40,412 bases of DNA from Deltaproteobacteria bacterium ADurb.Bin207 (GCA_002070115.1 MWCO01000058.1:1-40412); one strand, 5' to 3'; counted from the stretch's first letter, positions 8,716 to 17,459 are shown. A program made the numbers and translations. Notes: a model not told the origin generated them from the letters alone.

Positions 8716-9998
8716 TTACGCAGGAAGTCATTGAACGCAGTCCCATTCGAGCTTTGGAGCAGGCGATAAGCGGTGGTTTGGAGCCTCAGCAACTTGGCGT
8801 CATCGTTGCGCGCGCTGGAGTCGGCAAGACCGCTTGTCTGGTGCAGATCGGTTTGGACGCGCTGTTGTGTGGCAAAACGGTGCTGCACGTGTCGAATGAA
8901 TCACCCGTGGTGCATCTTCGCTCGTATTATGATGAGCTGTTTCGTGGGATCGAGCAGGGGACGGGGCTCGAGGATTCTCCCACGGTATTGCTGGAAATCG
9001 AGCGTCGGCGGTTGCTGATTTCCCAACCGGGACCCACGCTTCGCCTGGACAAGCTTCGTGAGGCCGCATCTTTGGCCGCGGGGGCTTTGGGACGAAATCC
9101 AGAGGTGATGATCATCGAGGGCTTCGATTGGGAAGCGGCGGAACCCGCCGACGTTCAGCAGCTTCGAGAGCTAGCCCGAGACATTGGAGCGGAGATTTGG
9201 TTGAGCGTTCGTAGCCATCGGCACGTGCCGGTTACCGATCCTCATGGAATCCCTTCGCCCGTGGATCGGTTTTCGGACCTCATCGACGTTGTGTTGACTC
9301 TCGAGTCGGTGGAGGGCCGGATTGTGCTTCATGTTCTCAAACACCATGGCAAAACGGGTGTGGACGTGGGGTTGGAACTCGATGTGGTCACGATGCAATT
9401 GGTGCAGGACCCGCGAATGCATAAGCGATCGGGTCCACGAACTTGGGAACGATTCGTCTTGCATAGCGGAGGCGCGAGAGGCGCGGAATCCGCATTTGGT
9501 GAGACTGCCGAGCGCTACGGCATCCGGGAAATCACGTTCACGTTCAATGGGCACGACAATCGCGTCCGAAACCGTGGTCTTCGTTATCTATCCGACGCCG
9601 ACCTGCAGCTTGGGGACGTGAGCTTGCGCTATGTATCCCATCGTTTGGGCCGGGAGTTTCCCGCCACGGTGTCGGTGCGACGAATCATTCAAAGCATTTG
9701 GCATCAAGTGCGGCCATGTCAGCAAGTCTTCGTCATTGGACAGATTCAGGAAGACGGAACGGTTCGTGGGGGAACGGGTTGGGGAGCTGAACTGGCTCGT
9801 CGCTGGGACAAGGAATTGCATGTCTTCGATCAAGACAAAAAAACTTGGTTTCGCTGGGATGGGCAGGCGTGGCTGAACGCTACGCCGGTCATCGGTTCGC
9901 CGATGTTCGCGGGGATTGGAACGGCGCACTTGACCGATTCCGGACGCCAGGCCATCGAATCGCTATTTGAGCGGTCATTTGGCCCGGGCGGAGACTGA
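8712..9998 (+). CDS. RecA/KaiC-like P-loop ATPase fused to a SLOG-like nucleotide-sensing domain
   Basis: This 428-residue two-part protein starts at GTG 8712, overlapping the EF-G stop (GTGA). The N-terminal half has a P-loop ARAGVGKT (33-40, first Gly replaced by Ala), a following [11 protein letters not shown] helix, VLHVSNESP and a Walker-B-like strand EVMIIEGFD (131-139), as in RecA/KaiC/DnaB-type ATPases. The C-terminal half (about 247-425) shows [17 protein letters not shown] (251-267), QVFVIGQI (338-345), [12 protein letters not shown] (351-362), [14 protein letters not shown] (369-382) and [13 protein letters not shown] (399-411). This pattern is characteristic of a SLOG (Smf/LOG) family, whose Rossmann-like fold binds nucleotides or NAD-derived ligands. 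The role is unknown. Coupling to EF-G and the following chemosensory genes suggests co-regulation. Assignments are by motif reading only. Confidence 0.85.
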   Translation: MITQEVIERSPIRALEQAISGGLEPQQLGVIVARAGVGKTACLVQIGLDALLCGKTVLHVSNESPVVHLRSYYDELFRGIEQGTGLEDSPTVLLEIERRRLLISQPGPTLRLDKLREAASLAAGALGRNPEVMIIEGFDWEAAEPADVQQLRELARDIGAEIWLSVRSHRHVPVTDPHGIPSPVDRFSDLIDVVLTLESVEGRIVLHVLKHHGKTGVDVGLELDVVTMQLVQDPRMHKRSGPRTWERFVLHSGGARGAESAFGETAERYGIREITFTFNGHDNRVRNRGLRYLSDADLQLGDVSLRYVSHRLGREFPATVSVRRIIQSIWHQVRPCQQVFVIGQIQEDGTVRGGTGWGAELARRWDKELHVFDQDKKTWFRWDGQAWLNATPVIGSPMFAGIGTAHLTDSGRQAIESLFERSFGPGGD

Positions 9999-10016
9999 AT
10001 CGTCGAAGAGTTCGCC

Positions 10017-11048
10017 ATGATGCGGCCCCTTATTCCCCAAGGCCGCATCTCGGGTTACGCTCGTGCCCTCATGATGGGAAGCCTTCGATTGGCCCTCGGC
10101 GCAGGGGTAGCTTTTTTCATAGCGGGTTGTACGTGTACGGACTCGCGCGAAAAAACTGGGGTTGCAAGCAATGCGTCGTCGCTGGCGCAGGCATCGGCTT
10201 CGGGATCCGTATCCGCGACACCGACGGCGCAGCGCCCACCACGTCCAACACAAGCGGCACCGAAGCCCGAAACGATCACGGCGTTGTCGTCGGATCGGTT
10301 CAAGCTTCACGTCTCCCGTTGGAAAGCAAAGGAACCATCGACCGTATCGGTATTGTTGGTGCATCGGCTTGGGGGCGATCGGTCCGAGTGGACTCCTTTG
10401 ATTGAGCGGCTATTACCATCGGACGAGCCGATGGATATCGTGAGTTTCGATTTACGGGGCCATGGCGAATCCACCGTGGATCCAGCGAAACCGAATCGGC
10501 CAGTTCATTGGAGTTCGTTCGATCTTGCGACGTTCGAAAAAATGGATGGAGACGTGGAAGCCGTGATGGGCTTGCACGAAAAAGGTAATAAATTCAAATG
10601 GATACTTGTTGGTTCGGACCTGGGGGCCAACCTTGTGGTCAGACAAGCCCATCGAAGAAGCGACAATATCGTTGCGGTGGCGCTGGTCTCTCCGGGGGCA
10701 TCGCTGCGTGGGCTCGAGTTATATCGGCCTTTTGCTTCGGTGTTGGAACTGCCTAACTTGCTGCTAGCGGGAACGAAAGACACGGTTTCGGACGAGCCGG
10801 TGAGGCTTTTGGGGCAGATGTCAAAAACATCGACTCGGGTGACATGGGATGTGAGTGGCCATGGGGCGGAGGCATTGGGCAAGGAGCGCTGGCAGATGTG
10901 GGATGAGCTGGCCAATTGGATAGACGAACGTGTTCGCGGCACACGAACGATGGTGGAAACGGAAGGCTCGGCGTCCCCTCCGGCGTCTGCATCGTCAGGG
11001 GGAGTCGGCTCCGTTGGCAGCGTGGAGGTATCCAAACCGGCACCATGA
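10017..11048 (+). CDS. alpha/beta-hydrolase-fold lipoprotein with Asp at the nucleophile position
   Basis: The 343-residue protein has a lipoprotein signal with Cys38 in IAGC, a Ser/Ala/Pro-rich linker to about residue 85, then an alpha/beta-hydrolase core. Core motifs are VLLVHRLGGDRSEW (oxyanion strand), FDLRGHGES, the nucleophile elbow VGSDLGAN, an acid candidate in AGTKDTVSDE (D255) and a His candidate in SGHGAE (H282). In the G-x-Nuc-x-G elbow the nucleophile is Asp201 rather than Ser. This is the arrangement in epoxide hydrolases and haloalkane dehalogenases, although other catalytically dead members also vary here. It should be anchored in the periplasm or outer membrane. It begins 18 bases after the ATPase/SLOG gene and overlaps CheA by four bases, so it belongs to this operon. 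Confidence 0.88.
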   Translation: MMRPLIPQGRISGYARALMMGSLRLALGAGVAFFIAGCTCTDSREKTGVASNASSLAQASASGSVSATPTAQRPPRPTQAAPKPETITALSSDRFKLHVSRWKAKEPSTVSVLLVHRLGGDRSEWTPLIERLLPSDEPMDIVSFDLRGHGESTVDPAKPNRPVHWSSFDLATFEKMDGDVEAVMGLHEKGNKFKWILVGSDLGANLVVRQAHRRSDNIVAVALVSPGASLRGLELYRPFASVLELPNLLLAGTKDTVSDEPVRLLGQMSKTSTRVTWDVSGHGAEALGKERWQMWDELANWIDERVRGTRTMVETEGSASPPASASSGGVGSVGSVEVSKPAP

Positions 11049-13216
11049 GTCACGAGTTGGGAGACAAGGGGCGGGAGGATTTTCTGTCCGAGGCACAGGA
11101 GGTCATCGATCGGCTATCGCGGGATCTATTGTTGCTTGACGCGACGACGCGGGTGGGTCCGGTGGATGCGGATTTGGTCAACAGCGTGTTTCGTGGGGTT
11201 CATACGCTCAAAGGGTTATGTGGGATGTTCAACGCAACGCATCTTACGGCGTTGTCTCATGAACTAGAAAACACGTTGGATGAATTGCGTCTTGGGAAAA
11301 CTAACCTCACACCGGAGCTGCTGGACCAGCTATTTCGAGCGATTGAGATTTACAATCGTTTGCTTGCGGTGAGTCGCACGATGGGGGCCGACGAGCCCGA
11401 TGAGGAACTCGAGGCTTTTCTAAGAGATTTACGTCGAATCGGCGGACCTGCCAGTGTGTCATCCTCGGGCGGTACGGTCTACGATTTGGATGCGAACCTT
11501 TTGGCGGTGCTCACCGAGTATGAAGAGCATCGGCTTCGTTCCTCGGTCGACAGTGGTCTTCGGCTCTATCGTATTCGCGTGGCTTTTCAACTGGTGACCA
11601 TCGACGAGCAGCTAGAAGCCATCAAAGGTCAGCTCAAGCCTTATGGGGAGATACTGACGTATCTTCCGACGGGCGGGGCGGTGAGTGCGGACAGCATCGA
11701 GCTGGAGATACTGCTGGCATCGGGTTTCGAAGTTGAAAAATTGCAGCAAGCATTGTCTTCGGTCGGTGGCACGGTCGAGGAGATGCCGAAGATCCGCGTT
11801 GCGTCGGGAGCTTCTCCCACGGGTTCGCCGTCTTTGGATTCTCAGGCGCTGGCCGACGCGGTGCCGAGTCGGGGAGGGCCATCGGTTTCGCTACCCACGC
11901 GGATGACCTTGTCTCCGCAAGAAAAGATACTCAAAACGGTGTATTCGGTCGCCAAGCCGGAGATACGAGCGGAAGCGACCTTACGGTCGGTGGCCCAGAC
12001 GGTTCGGGTGGATATTGCTCGTCTGGATCAATTGATGAACTTGGTGGGCGAGCTTGCGATTGTGCGGGGAGGATTGGAGCGGGTGGTCGAACAGATTCGT
12101 TCGGAGCCTTCCTTGCGATCTTTGGCACGGGATCTCGGGCGTTTGCATCATGGTTTCGAGCGTCATCTGGCATCGATGCAAGCGGCCATTTTGGAAGTAC
12201 GCATGGTCCCTCTCGGCCAGGTCTTTGAAAAACTTGCGCGTGTGGCACGGCAAGCGAGCCGGGAGGTGCATAAGGAGGTCAATCTGGTCATCACGGGCGC
12301 GGAGACGGAAGTGGATAAGTTGATTGGTGAGGAGTTGAGCGATCCGTTGATGCACATCATTCGCAATGCTCTCGATCATGGCATCGAGGATGGAGATGCG
12401 CGAGAACGTGTGGGCAAGCCACGAACGGGCACCATTGCTTTGAATGCGTATGCCAAGGGCAACCAAGTGGTGGTGGAGGTGGAAGACGATGGTGCTGGGA
12501 TCGATGCGGACGAATTGGTGCGCAGTGCCGTGGGCCATGGGCTGCTGACCGCGGAGGAAGCAAATGAGTTGACGGATCGGGATCGCGTCGAATTGGTTTT
12601 TTTACCGGGGCTCAGCACACGTTCGGAGCCCGGTCGTCTGTCCGGGCGAGGGGTGGGAATGGATGTGGTCAAGACCAATATCGGACGATTGGGTGGTGTG
12701 GTCGATGTGCAAAGTGAAAAAGGAATTGGCACGAAGCTGACGATCACGCTTCCCATTACGCTTGCCATGATCAGTGCGTTGATGGTGCGGGTTGGAGAAG
12801 CCATATATGCCATGCCGCTATCGAGCGTTCAGGAAGCGCTTTTGGTGGACCCTTCCTCGGTGCGGGAGGTGGAAGGTCGAGAGATCGCGACGGTGCGAGG
12901 CAAGTCATTGCCGTTATGTCGTCTGGAAATGCTGTTTGAACTCGAAAAGACCGAACGAGATCCATCGGGTCGGATGTTGGTGGTCGTTGCGACCGCTGCA
13001 TCGAACAAGAGCGGATTTGTCGTCGACGATATCGTGGGAAGGCAGGATATTGTGATCAAGGCACTGACGGGTCCGCTGCGGGGCATTGGAGGATTTGCGG
13101 GAGCCACGGAATTGGGGGATCAACGGGTAGCGTTGGTATTGGACATGCCGATGTTGTTGGAAGAGGCGATGAGTACGACCAATATTTCCAAGCGAGTCGC
13201 GAGGTTACATGCCTGA
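11045..13216 (+). CDS. cheA: chemotaxis-type histidine kinase CheA
   Basis: A complete 723-residue CheA starting at ATG 11045, coupled to the preceding gene by ATGA. The Hpt (P1) domain carries the phospho-acceptor His53 in FRGVHTLKGLCGMF. A region at about 145-250 may be a P2-like or spacer domain repeated in two beta-alpha halves. P3 (about 320-380; ARLDQLMNLVGELAI) is the dimerisation helix pair. The ATPase domain shows HIIRNALDHGIE (N441), DDGAGID (481-487) and GRGVGMD (534-540). P5, a CheW-like regulatory domain, occupies about 575-710. There is no receiver domain attached. CheA autophosphorylates under receptor control and passes phosphate to CheY/CheB-type receivers. Here the only receiver in the cluster is in CheB. 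Confidence 0.97.
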   Translation: MSHELGDKGREDFLSEAQEVIDRLSRDLLLLDATTRVGPVDADLVNSVFRGVHTLKGLCGMFNATHLTALSHELENTLDELRLGKTNLTPELLDQLFRAIEIYNRLLAVSRTMGADEPDEELEAFLRDLRRIGGPASVSSSGGTVYDLDANLLAVLTEYEEHRLRSSVDSGLRLYRIRVAFQLVTIDEQLEAIKGQLKPYGEILTYLPTGGAVSADSIELEILLASGFEVEKLQQALSSVGGTVEEMPKIRVASGASPTGSPSLDSQALADAVPSRGGPSVSLPTRMTLSPQEKILKTVYSVAKPEIRAEATLRSVAQTVRVDIARLDQLMNLVGELAIVRGGLERVVEQIRSEPSLRSLARDLGRLHHGFERHLASMQAAILEVRMVPLGQVFEKLARVARQASREVHKEVNLVITGAETEVDKLIGEELSDPLMHIIRNALDHGIEDGDARERVGKPRTGTIALNAYAKGNQVVVEVEDDGAGIDADELVRSAVGHGLLTAEEANELTDRDRVELVFLPGLSTRSEPGRLSGRGVGMDVVKTNIGRLGGVVDVQSEKGIGTKLTITLPITLAMISALMVRVGEAIYAMPLSSVQEALLVDPSSVREVEGREIATVRGKSLPLCRLEMLFELEKTERDPSGRMLVVVATAASNKSGFVVDDIVGRQDIVIKALTGPLRGIGGFAGATELGDQRVALVLDMPMLLEEAMSTTNISKRVARLHA

Positions 13217-13703
13217 CGGTCTTGCTCCCCGTGCGGCGTCGCTATGGCGTATCCGAGGTCGAGACACGGACACTCGTGTCGAGTACCTGGGGTTTTGTTT
13301 GGGCGAGGATAGGTATGCGCTTGCGGTCGATCGGACGGGCGAGATCCTTCGAATTCCGCCCATGACGAGGGTTCCTCGGTCTTCCGATGTGGTCATGGGT
13401 ATTGTTGGTGTACGGGGTCGTGTGCTCACGGTTTTGGATGTGAGAGCCAGACTTGGGTTACCGACACCGGCGCCGACACGCCATGCGCGGATTGTCGTTG
13501 TACCATGGTCGGAGAATGAGTCGGTGGGGCTTTATGTCGACCGTGTTGTGCAGGTGTATCGAATGACAGCGGCAGAAATCGAATCCGCGGCAGCGGGATT
13601 GGGAAGAAATGCAGGAGACCATGTGATGGGCATTGCCCGCGTGGATGGCCACTTGATCGTAGTCCTTCGGCTCGAACCCTTTCTTGCACTCATGGGCACA
13701 TGA
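13209..13703 (+). CDS. cheW: CheW coupling protein (first copy)
   Basis: The 164-residue protein is a single CheW domain preceded by about 25 extra residues. Landmarks are YLGFCLGEDRYALAVD, the ILRIPPMTRVPRS turn, VMGIVGVRGRVLTVLDVR and VGLYVDRVVQVYRM. CheW bridges receptors to CheA P5 in chemosensory arrays. The gene overlaps cheA by eight bases and is overlapped by the second cheW by four, so all are translated together. Its sequence differs substantially from the second copy, so the two are unlikely to be a recent duplication. Confidence 0.94.
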   Translation: MPDGLAPRAASLWRIRGRDTDTRVEYLGFCLGEDRYALAVDRTGEILRIPPMTRVPRSSDVVMGIVGVRGRVLTVLDVRARLGLPTPAPTRHARIVVVPWSENESVGLYVDRVVQVYRMTAAEIESAAAGLGRNAGDHVMGIARVDGHLIVVLRLEPFLALMGT

Positions 13704-14218
13704 AGCACCGAACACATCACATCCGGGCGGGTGGGCAACGAAGTTTGGTGGGATTTATGGTCGGCGACGTGAATTACGCCATCGATGTGCAGCATGTCGT
13801 GCAAGTGGTAAATCCGATGGGGATCACGCCGCTACCGGACACGCCGCCTTCGATCGTGGGGGTGACGGAGCATCGAGGTCTTGTGGCACCCATTGTCGAT
13901 CTTCGGCTGATGTTCGGCATGCATCCGGAGGCAACACGCAAAACGAAGTGGATTTTGGTCGAGGTGGGGAACCGGGTCACAGGCGTTGTCGTGGATGCGG
14001 TCACGGGTGTGTTTACGGTATCTTCGGAACGGATACAGCCAGCCCCGGAGCTTGGTCCAGGCGATGTGCGACGACCGTTTTCCGGCATGACATCGACCGA
14101 GGGGCGTTTGGTATTCGTGCTCGATCTTGCGAAGCTCCACGAGGGTTTCGCGAATATCGTCGACATGCAAACTAGCACGAGGTCCGAACCGATCAGCGTA
14201 AAGAGGGAAGGAACGTGA
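13700..14218 (+). CDS. cheW: CheW coupling protein (second copy)
   Basis: The 172-residue protein has one CheW domain: LVGFMVGDVNYAIDVQHV, VQVVNPMGITPLPDTPPSIVG, VTEHRGLVAPIVDLRLMFG and VGNRVTGVVVDAVTGVFTV, with a short basic tail. It would compete or cooperate with the upstream CheW in linking receptors and CheA. Overlaps of four bases on both sides (with the first cheW and with cheR) place it inside a tightly coupled operon. Two different CheWs with one CheA suggests either two receptor types or a mixed array core; the receptors are not in this window. Confidence 0.94.
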   Translation: MKHRTHHIRAGGQRSLVGFMVGDVNYAIDVQHVVQVVNPMGITPLPDTPPSIVGVTEHRGLVAPIVDLRLMFGMHPEATRKTKWILVEVGNRVTGVVVDAVTGVFTVSSERIQPAPELGPGDVRRPFSGMTSTEGRLVFVLDLAKLHEGFANIVDMQTSTRSEPISVKREGT

Positions 14219-15114
14219 TCAGCCACGGTTCCGGACGATCTTTGCCCACGGAGTTGCCCGAACTTCGTCCCGAGGAATATCGTCTGCTGCGCGATCTACT
14301 CGGCGAAAAAATCGGTCATGCGTTCAACGAAGACCATGCGCGAGAGTTCGAGCGTCGATTGCGACCGCGGGTAAGCGCCTGTGGTTTATCGACATTTGCG
14401 GAATATCATCGGCATCTTCGTGGGAGCCCCAAACGGGAAGAAGAGTTGCAGACGGTTTATGACATTCTCACGAACAACGAGACGTATTTTTTTCGCGAGG
14501 ATTATCAACTTCGCTCTTTTCGCGAGGAAGTATTGCCGAGGCTCGAGCGTGATGCGCGGCATCGCAAACAGCTCACGTGTTGGAGCATGGGATGCTCGAC
14601 GGGGGAGGAAGCGTATTCGATCGCCATGGTGCTATTGGAATCCGGGCGTTTCGATGGCTGGAGTATGCGTGTCTTGGGCACGGATTTGTCGCGCAAGCGG
14701 ATCACGTTCGCGCGTCGAGGAATCTACGGAGAGAGTTCGTTTCGATCGACATCGAAGGAGCGAAGGGGAGCGTTTTTCGTTTCGACACGAGCGGGGACGC
14801 GGGTATGCGCCGCGGTTCGCTCCTTATGTCAGTTCGGCCAACTCAACGTCATGGAGATGAAAAACCGTTGCACGATTGACCAGGTGGATGCGGTGTTTTG
14901 CCGCAATGTATTGATCTATTTCACACCCCAGGCGCGTGCGCATGTCATGGCATCGATCTTCGAACGATTGCGTCCCGGGGGGTTCTTGATGCTGGGTCAT
15001 TCCGAGTCCTTGCTGCACGACCCCGGGCCATTTCAACCCGTCCACTTGAAACGGGACGTGGTGTATCGTCGCCCCACGGAACGGGAGCTTCGTTCGAAGC
15101 GGGAGGGGATATGA
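14215..15114 (+). CDS. cheR: CheR-type chemoreceptor glutamate methyltransferase
   Basis: The 299-residue protein transfers methyl groups from S-adenosylmethionine to receptor glutamates. The N-terminal helical domain (about 10-90) leads into LTNNETYFFRE. The SAM-binding motif is WSMGCSTGEEAYSIAM, followed by VLGTDLS and the hallmark DAVFCRNVLIYF, then RPGGFLMLGHSESL. All conserved CheR positions appear present. It starts at GTG 14215, overlapping the cheW stop (GTGA), and ends overlapping cheB by four bases. The presence of CheR and CheB implies an adapting, methylated receptor encoded elsewhere. Confidence 0.95.
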   Translation: MISHGSGRSLPTELPELRPEEYRLLRDLLGEKIGHAFNEDHAREFERRLRPRVSACGLSTFAEYHRHLRGSPKREEELQTVYDILTNNETYFFREDYQLRSFREEVLPRLERDARHRKQLTCWSMGCSTGEEAYSIAMVLLESGRFDGWSMRVLGTDLSRKRITFARRGIYGESSFRSTSKERRGAFFVSTRAGTRVCAAVRSLCQFGQLNVMEMKNRCTIDQVDAVFCRNVLIYFTPQARAHVMASIFERLRPGGFLMLGHSESLLHDPGPFQPVHLKRDVVYRRPTERELRSKREGI

Positions 15115-16172
15115 TGGACGCACACGATGATCGCGTGCGCGTGCTCATCGTGGATGATTCCACGTTGAATCGCCGTGGGATTCGTCGCGTTCTCGAAAGC
15201 AGCGGATGCGTGCAGGTGGTTGGGGAGGCATCGGACGGAGATGAAGCGCTTCGCATGGTCACGAACCGCGAACCGGAAGCCATCACGTTGGATCTGGAGA
15301 TGCCGAGGTTGGATGGCTTTTCTTTTTTACGCATTTTGATGGCGCGCAAGCCATTGCCAGTCATCGTGGTATCTAGCCACAGCCAGAAGGAAAACGTGTT
15401 TCGGGCGCTGGAGCTTGGCGCGATAGATTTCGTGGAAAAGCCCGAGCATGGTTTTTTCGATGAACAAGCGGCACAACAACTCGTAGACAAAGTGCTTCTC
15501 GCGCGCACACTCCGACCCGTCCAGGCCCACACGCCGCCCATATTCGCTTCGGAGCCAGACACCGCACGCGGCCTTGGAACCGTAGCGACAACGCCGTTGC
15601 CACCACGGTTTGTCGTTGCCATTGCCGCGTCTACGGGAGGCCCCACCGCCTTGTTGGACGTGTTCTCGCGGCTGCCATCACGTATCTCGGCCGCGATTTT
15701 GGTGGCGCAACACATGCCTCCTCGTTTCACGGGGGCGTTTGCGGCACGACTCGACCGCAAGAGCGCATTGACGGTACGGGAGGCTAGCGACGGCGAAGCG
15801 CTGCTGGCACGACACGGTTATGTTTGCCCGGGCGGCAAGTGCATGGAAGTGGAGGCAAACCAAGGGGAGATGCGGTTACGGGTACAGCCACCGAATCGAA
15901 ACGATGGCTACGTTCCGAGCGCAGATCGGCTGTTCAAGAGTGTGGCACAGATCGCGAAATCGCGTGCGATTGCCGTAGTTTTGACAGGAATGGGGACCGA
16001 TGGGGTGCAGGGGGCCAAAGCGATTCGCGATGGTAGAGGGCTGGTGATCGTGGAAAGCGCGGAGACGGCCGTGGTCGATGGGATGCCAAGCGCGGTGATC
16101 CGGGCCGGGGTGGCAAGTCGGGTACTTCCGCTGCCTGCCATTGGAGAGCTATTGGCAACCTTGACGGGATGA
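15111..16172 (+). CDS. cheB: CheB receiver-methylesterase
   Basis: A 353-residue protein starting at ATG 15111 (an adjacent in-frame ATG follows at 15114). The N-terminal receiver has VDDS (D15/D16), phospho-acceptor Asp61 in LDLEMPRLDG, and Lys110 in FVEKP. After a linker of about 30 residues comes the methylesterase domain, with Ser174 in AASTGGP, His201 in AQHMPP and Asp297 in GMGTDG as the catalytic triad. It removes receptor methyl groups when phosphorylated by CheA. It closes the operon: the next gene runs the other way after a 139-base gap with an AT-rich repeat. Confidence 0.96.
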   Translation: MMDAHDDRVRVLIVDDSTLNRRGIRRVLESSGCVQVVGEASDGDEALRMVTNREPEAITLDLEMPRLDGFSFLRILMARKPLPVIVVSSHSQKENVFRALELGAIDFVEKPEHGFFDEQAAQQLVDKVLLARTLRPVQAHTPPIFASEPDTARGLGTVATTPLPPRFVVAIAASTGGPTALLDVFSRLPSRISAAILVAQHMPPRFTGAFAARLDRKSALTVREASDGEALLARHGYVCPGGKCMEVEANQGEMRLRVQPPNRNDGYVPSADRLFKSVAQIAKSRAIAVVLTGMGTDGVQGAKAIRDGRGLVIVESAETAVVDGMPSAVIRAGVASRVLPLPAIGELLATLTG

Positions 16173-16237
16173 TGCCGGGGGGGTTGGACGCGGCTCGTGG
16201 GTGGCGCAAGCTGTCCGTGTTGTCGTGCTTATCGCGC

Positions 16238-16258
16238 AACATATTGATTTAACATATT
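16238..16258. repeat. two direct copies of AACATATT in an AT-rich patch
   Basis: AACATATT at 16238-16245 and 16251-16258, separated by five bases, with TAAATTTTTG after them. The patch stands out from the GC-rich surroundings, between cheB and a leftward lipoprotein gene. It may be a regulator site, or simply AT-rich 3' sequence after the cluster. Confidence 0.35.
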
Positions 16259-16311
16259 AAATTTTTGCTTCTCCTCCCTGCGAACAGGATTTTCCATCAA
16301 GATATGTCTGG

Positions 16312-16872
16312 CTAATTCAATGGCATCATCACACCAACGCCAACACCTACGCCGACTCGAGGTCGACGTTGCCACTCACCCAACGCGATGACGTGAGAGA
16401 CGAGCATGCAGGTTCTGCTCATGGGTCCCTGGCAACCGGACCATTTTCCATCGTGATACTCATTGCCATCCTGGTCGTAGCGAATCAGTTGGCCTGCCGG
16501 GTCGATGGCCATCCAAGCGAAAGCGGAACCGGGAAAAGAAGCTGAGACAGGCCCGACCTCTCCCATGCCGATGTTGTCTTCGCCGACCAGATGACCGTTG
16601 GGGAGCAAAAGAGCGTACGGATCTCCGTTTTTGTAATACACGCGTCCCACTTGATCGATCAGCAGCCGTTCTTTGCCATTTTCGGTGATGGTACCGTCCG
16701 GAAGGATCTCGATGAGGTCGCTATCGCGCTCCCAATAGGCTTGTCCCAGGGCAATGGGCATGCCTCCTTGCGCCCAATGGGCCGGCGGTGTGGCAGAACA
16801 AGCCATGATCGATAGTGCCAACCAGAGAAGGGATGAAGCGATGGCACGAGACGAAACGAGAAAGCCATTCAT
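16312..16872 (-). CDS. unrecognised small lipoprotein with beta-strand repeats
   Basis: The ATG at 16872 gives a signal peptide ending in a lipobox-like IMAC. The frame is open to 16893, which would add seven residues. The mature part (about 160 residues) has short strands with DG/NG turns (EILPDGTITENG, IDQVGRVYYKNGDP, LLLPNGHLVGED, IDPAGQLIRYDQDG). These resemble WG/NHL-like or MORN-like beta repeats, and the end is a (GV)n stretch. I do not recognise a family. Two Cys pairs near the C-terminus may form disulphides. It is divergent from queD, with a 92-base shared upstream region. Confidence 0.7.
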   Translation of the reverse strand: MNGFLVSSRAIASSLLWLALSIMACSATPPAHWAQGGMPIALGQAYWERDSDLIEILPDGTITENGKERLLIDQVGRVYYKNGDPYALLLPNGHLVGEDNIGMGEVGPVSASFPGSAFAWMAIDPAGQLIRYDQDGNEYHDGKWSGCQGPMSRTCMLVSHVIALGEWQRRPRVGVGVGVGVMMPLN

Positions 16873-16964
16873 CGGGGGATAGCATAGCAACAACTGGTTT
16901 GGGCGGCACGGGTGGCTTACGACGGGCTCTTGCGCTATGGCCCGCGCTGATCGAGGAGACAGTC

Positions 16965-17336
16965 ATGAATGTTCGTCTTGTGAAGGAGTATCGATTCGAA
17001 GCCGCGCATCGTTTGACCCGTGTGAGCGATGAGCATCCGTGTGGCCGGCTACATGGTCATAGCTATCGTGTCGAGCTTTCCCTACAAGGGCCGGTGGATC
17101 CGCGGGTCGGATGGTTGATTGATTTTGGACGGATCGATGAGGCTTGGAAGCCTGTCAAGTCGCGTCTTGATCACGCGATACTCAACGAGCTGCCGGGTTT
17201 GGAGAATCCCACCAGTGAAAACCTCGCGGCCTGGATTTGGGATGCGTTGATAGATGCCCTTCCCATGCTATGTCGGGTCACGTTGTGGGAAACCGCCGAT
17301 GCACGATGCGAATTCGAAGGTCATGGGGCCCGGTAG
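16965..17336 (+). CDS. queD: 6-carboxy-5,6,7,8-tetrahydropterin synthase (QueD/PTPS family)
   Basis: The 123-residue protein converts 7,8-dihydroneopterin triphosphate to 6-carboxytetrahydropterin, the second step toward preQ0 and queuosine. Zinc ligands are His15 (FEAAHRL) plus His30 and His32 in CGRLHGHSY, and Cys26 is the catalytic Cys. The Cys-x3-His-x-His pattern is the QueD form rather than animal pyruvoyl-tetrahydropterin synthase. Asp69-His70 (LDHAIL) and Glu109 (WETADARC) complete the active site, and PTSENLAAW is the pterin-binding stretch. ATG 16965 has GAGGAG just upstream. No other queuosine gene is adjacent. Confidence 0.93.
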   Translation: MNVRLVKEYRFEAAHRLTRVSDEHPCGRLHGHSYRVELSLQGPVDPRVGWLIDFGRIDEAWKPVKSRLDHAILNELPGLENPTSENLAAWIWDALIDALPMLCRVTLWETADARCEFEGHGAR

Positions 17337-17459
17337 GGATCAGTGCGACAGAGGCTGAACGAACGGTCCGTCTTCAAAGACACTCGCGATGTTGCATACC
17401 CTCGGGCTGTTGCATCCTTGGGGGCGCAACGCAAAGGCTCGATCGGGCATCGCATGAAG

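Noticed and set aside
10916..11044. N-terminal extension of CheA overlapping the hydrolase gene
   Set aside because: No chemotaxis similarity, and ATG 11045 gives the usual overlap and start of the Hpt domain.
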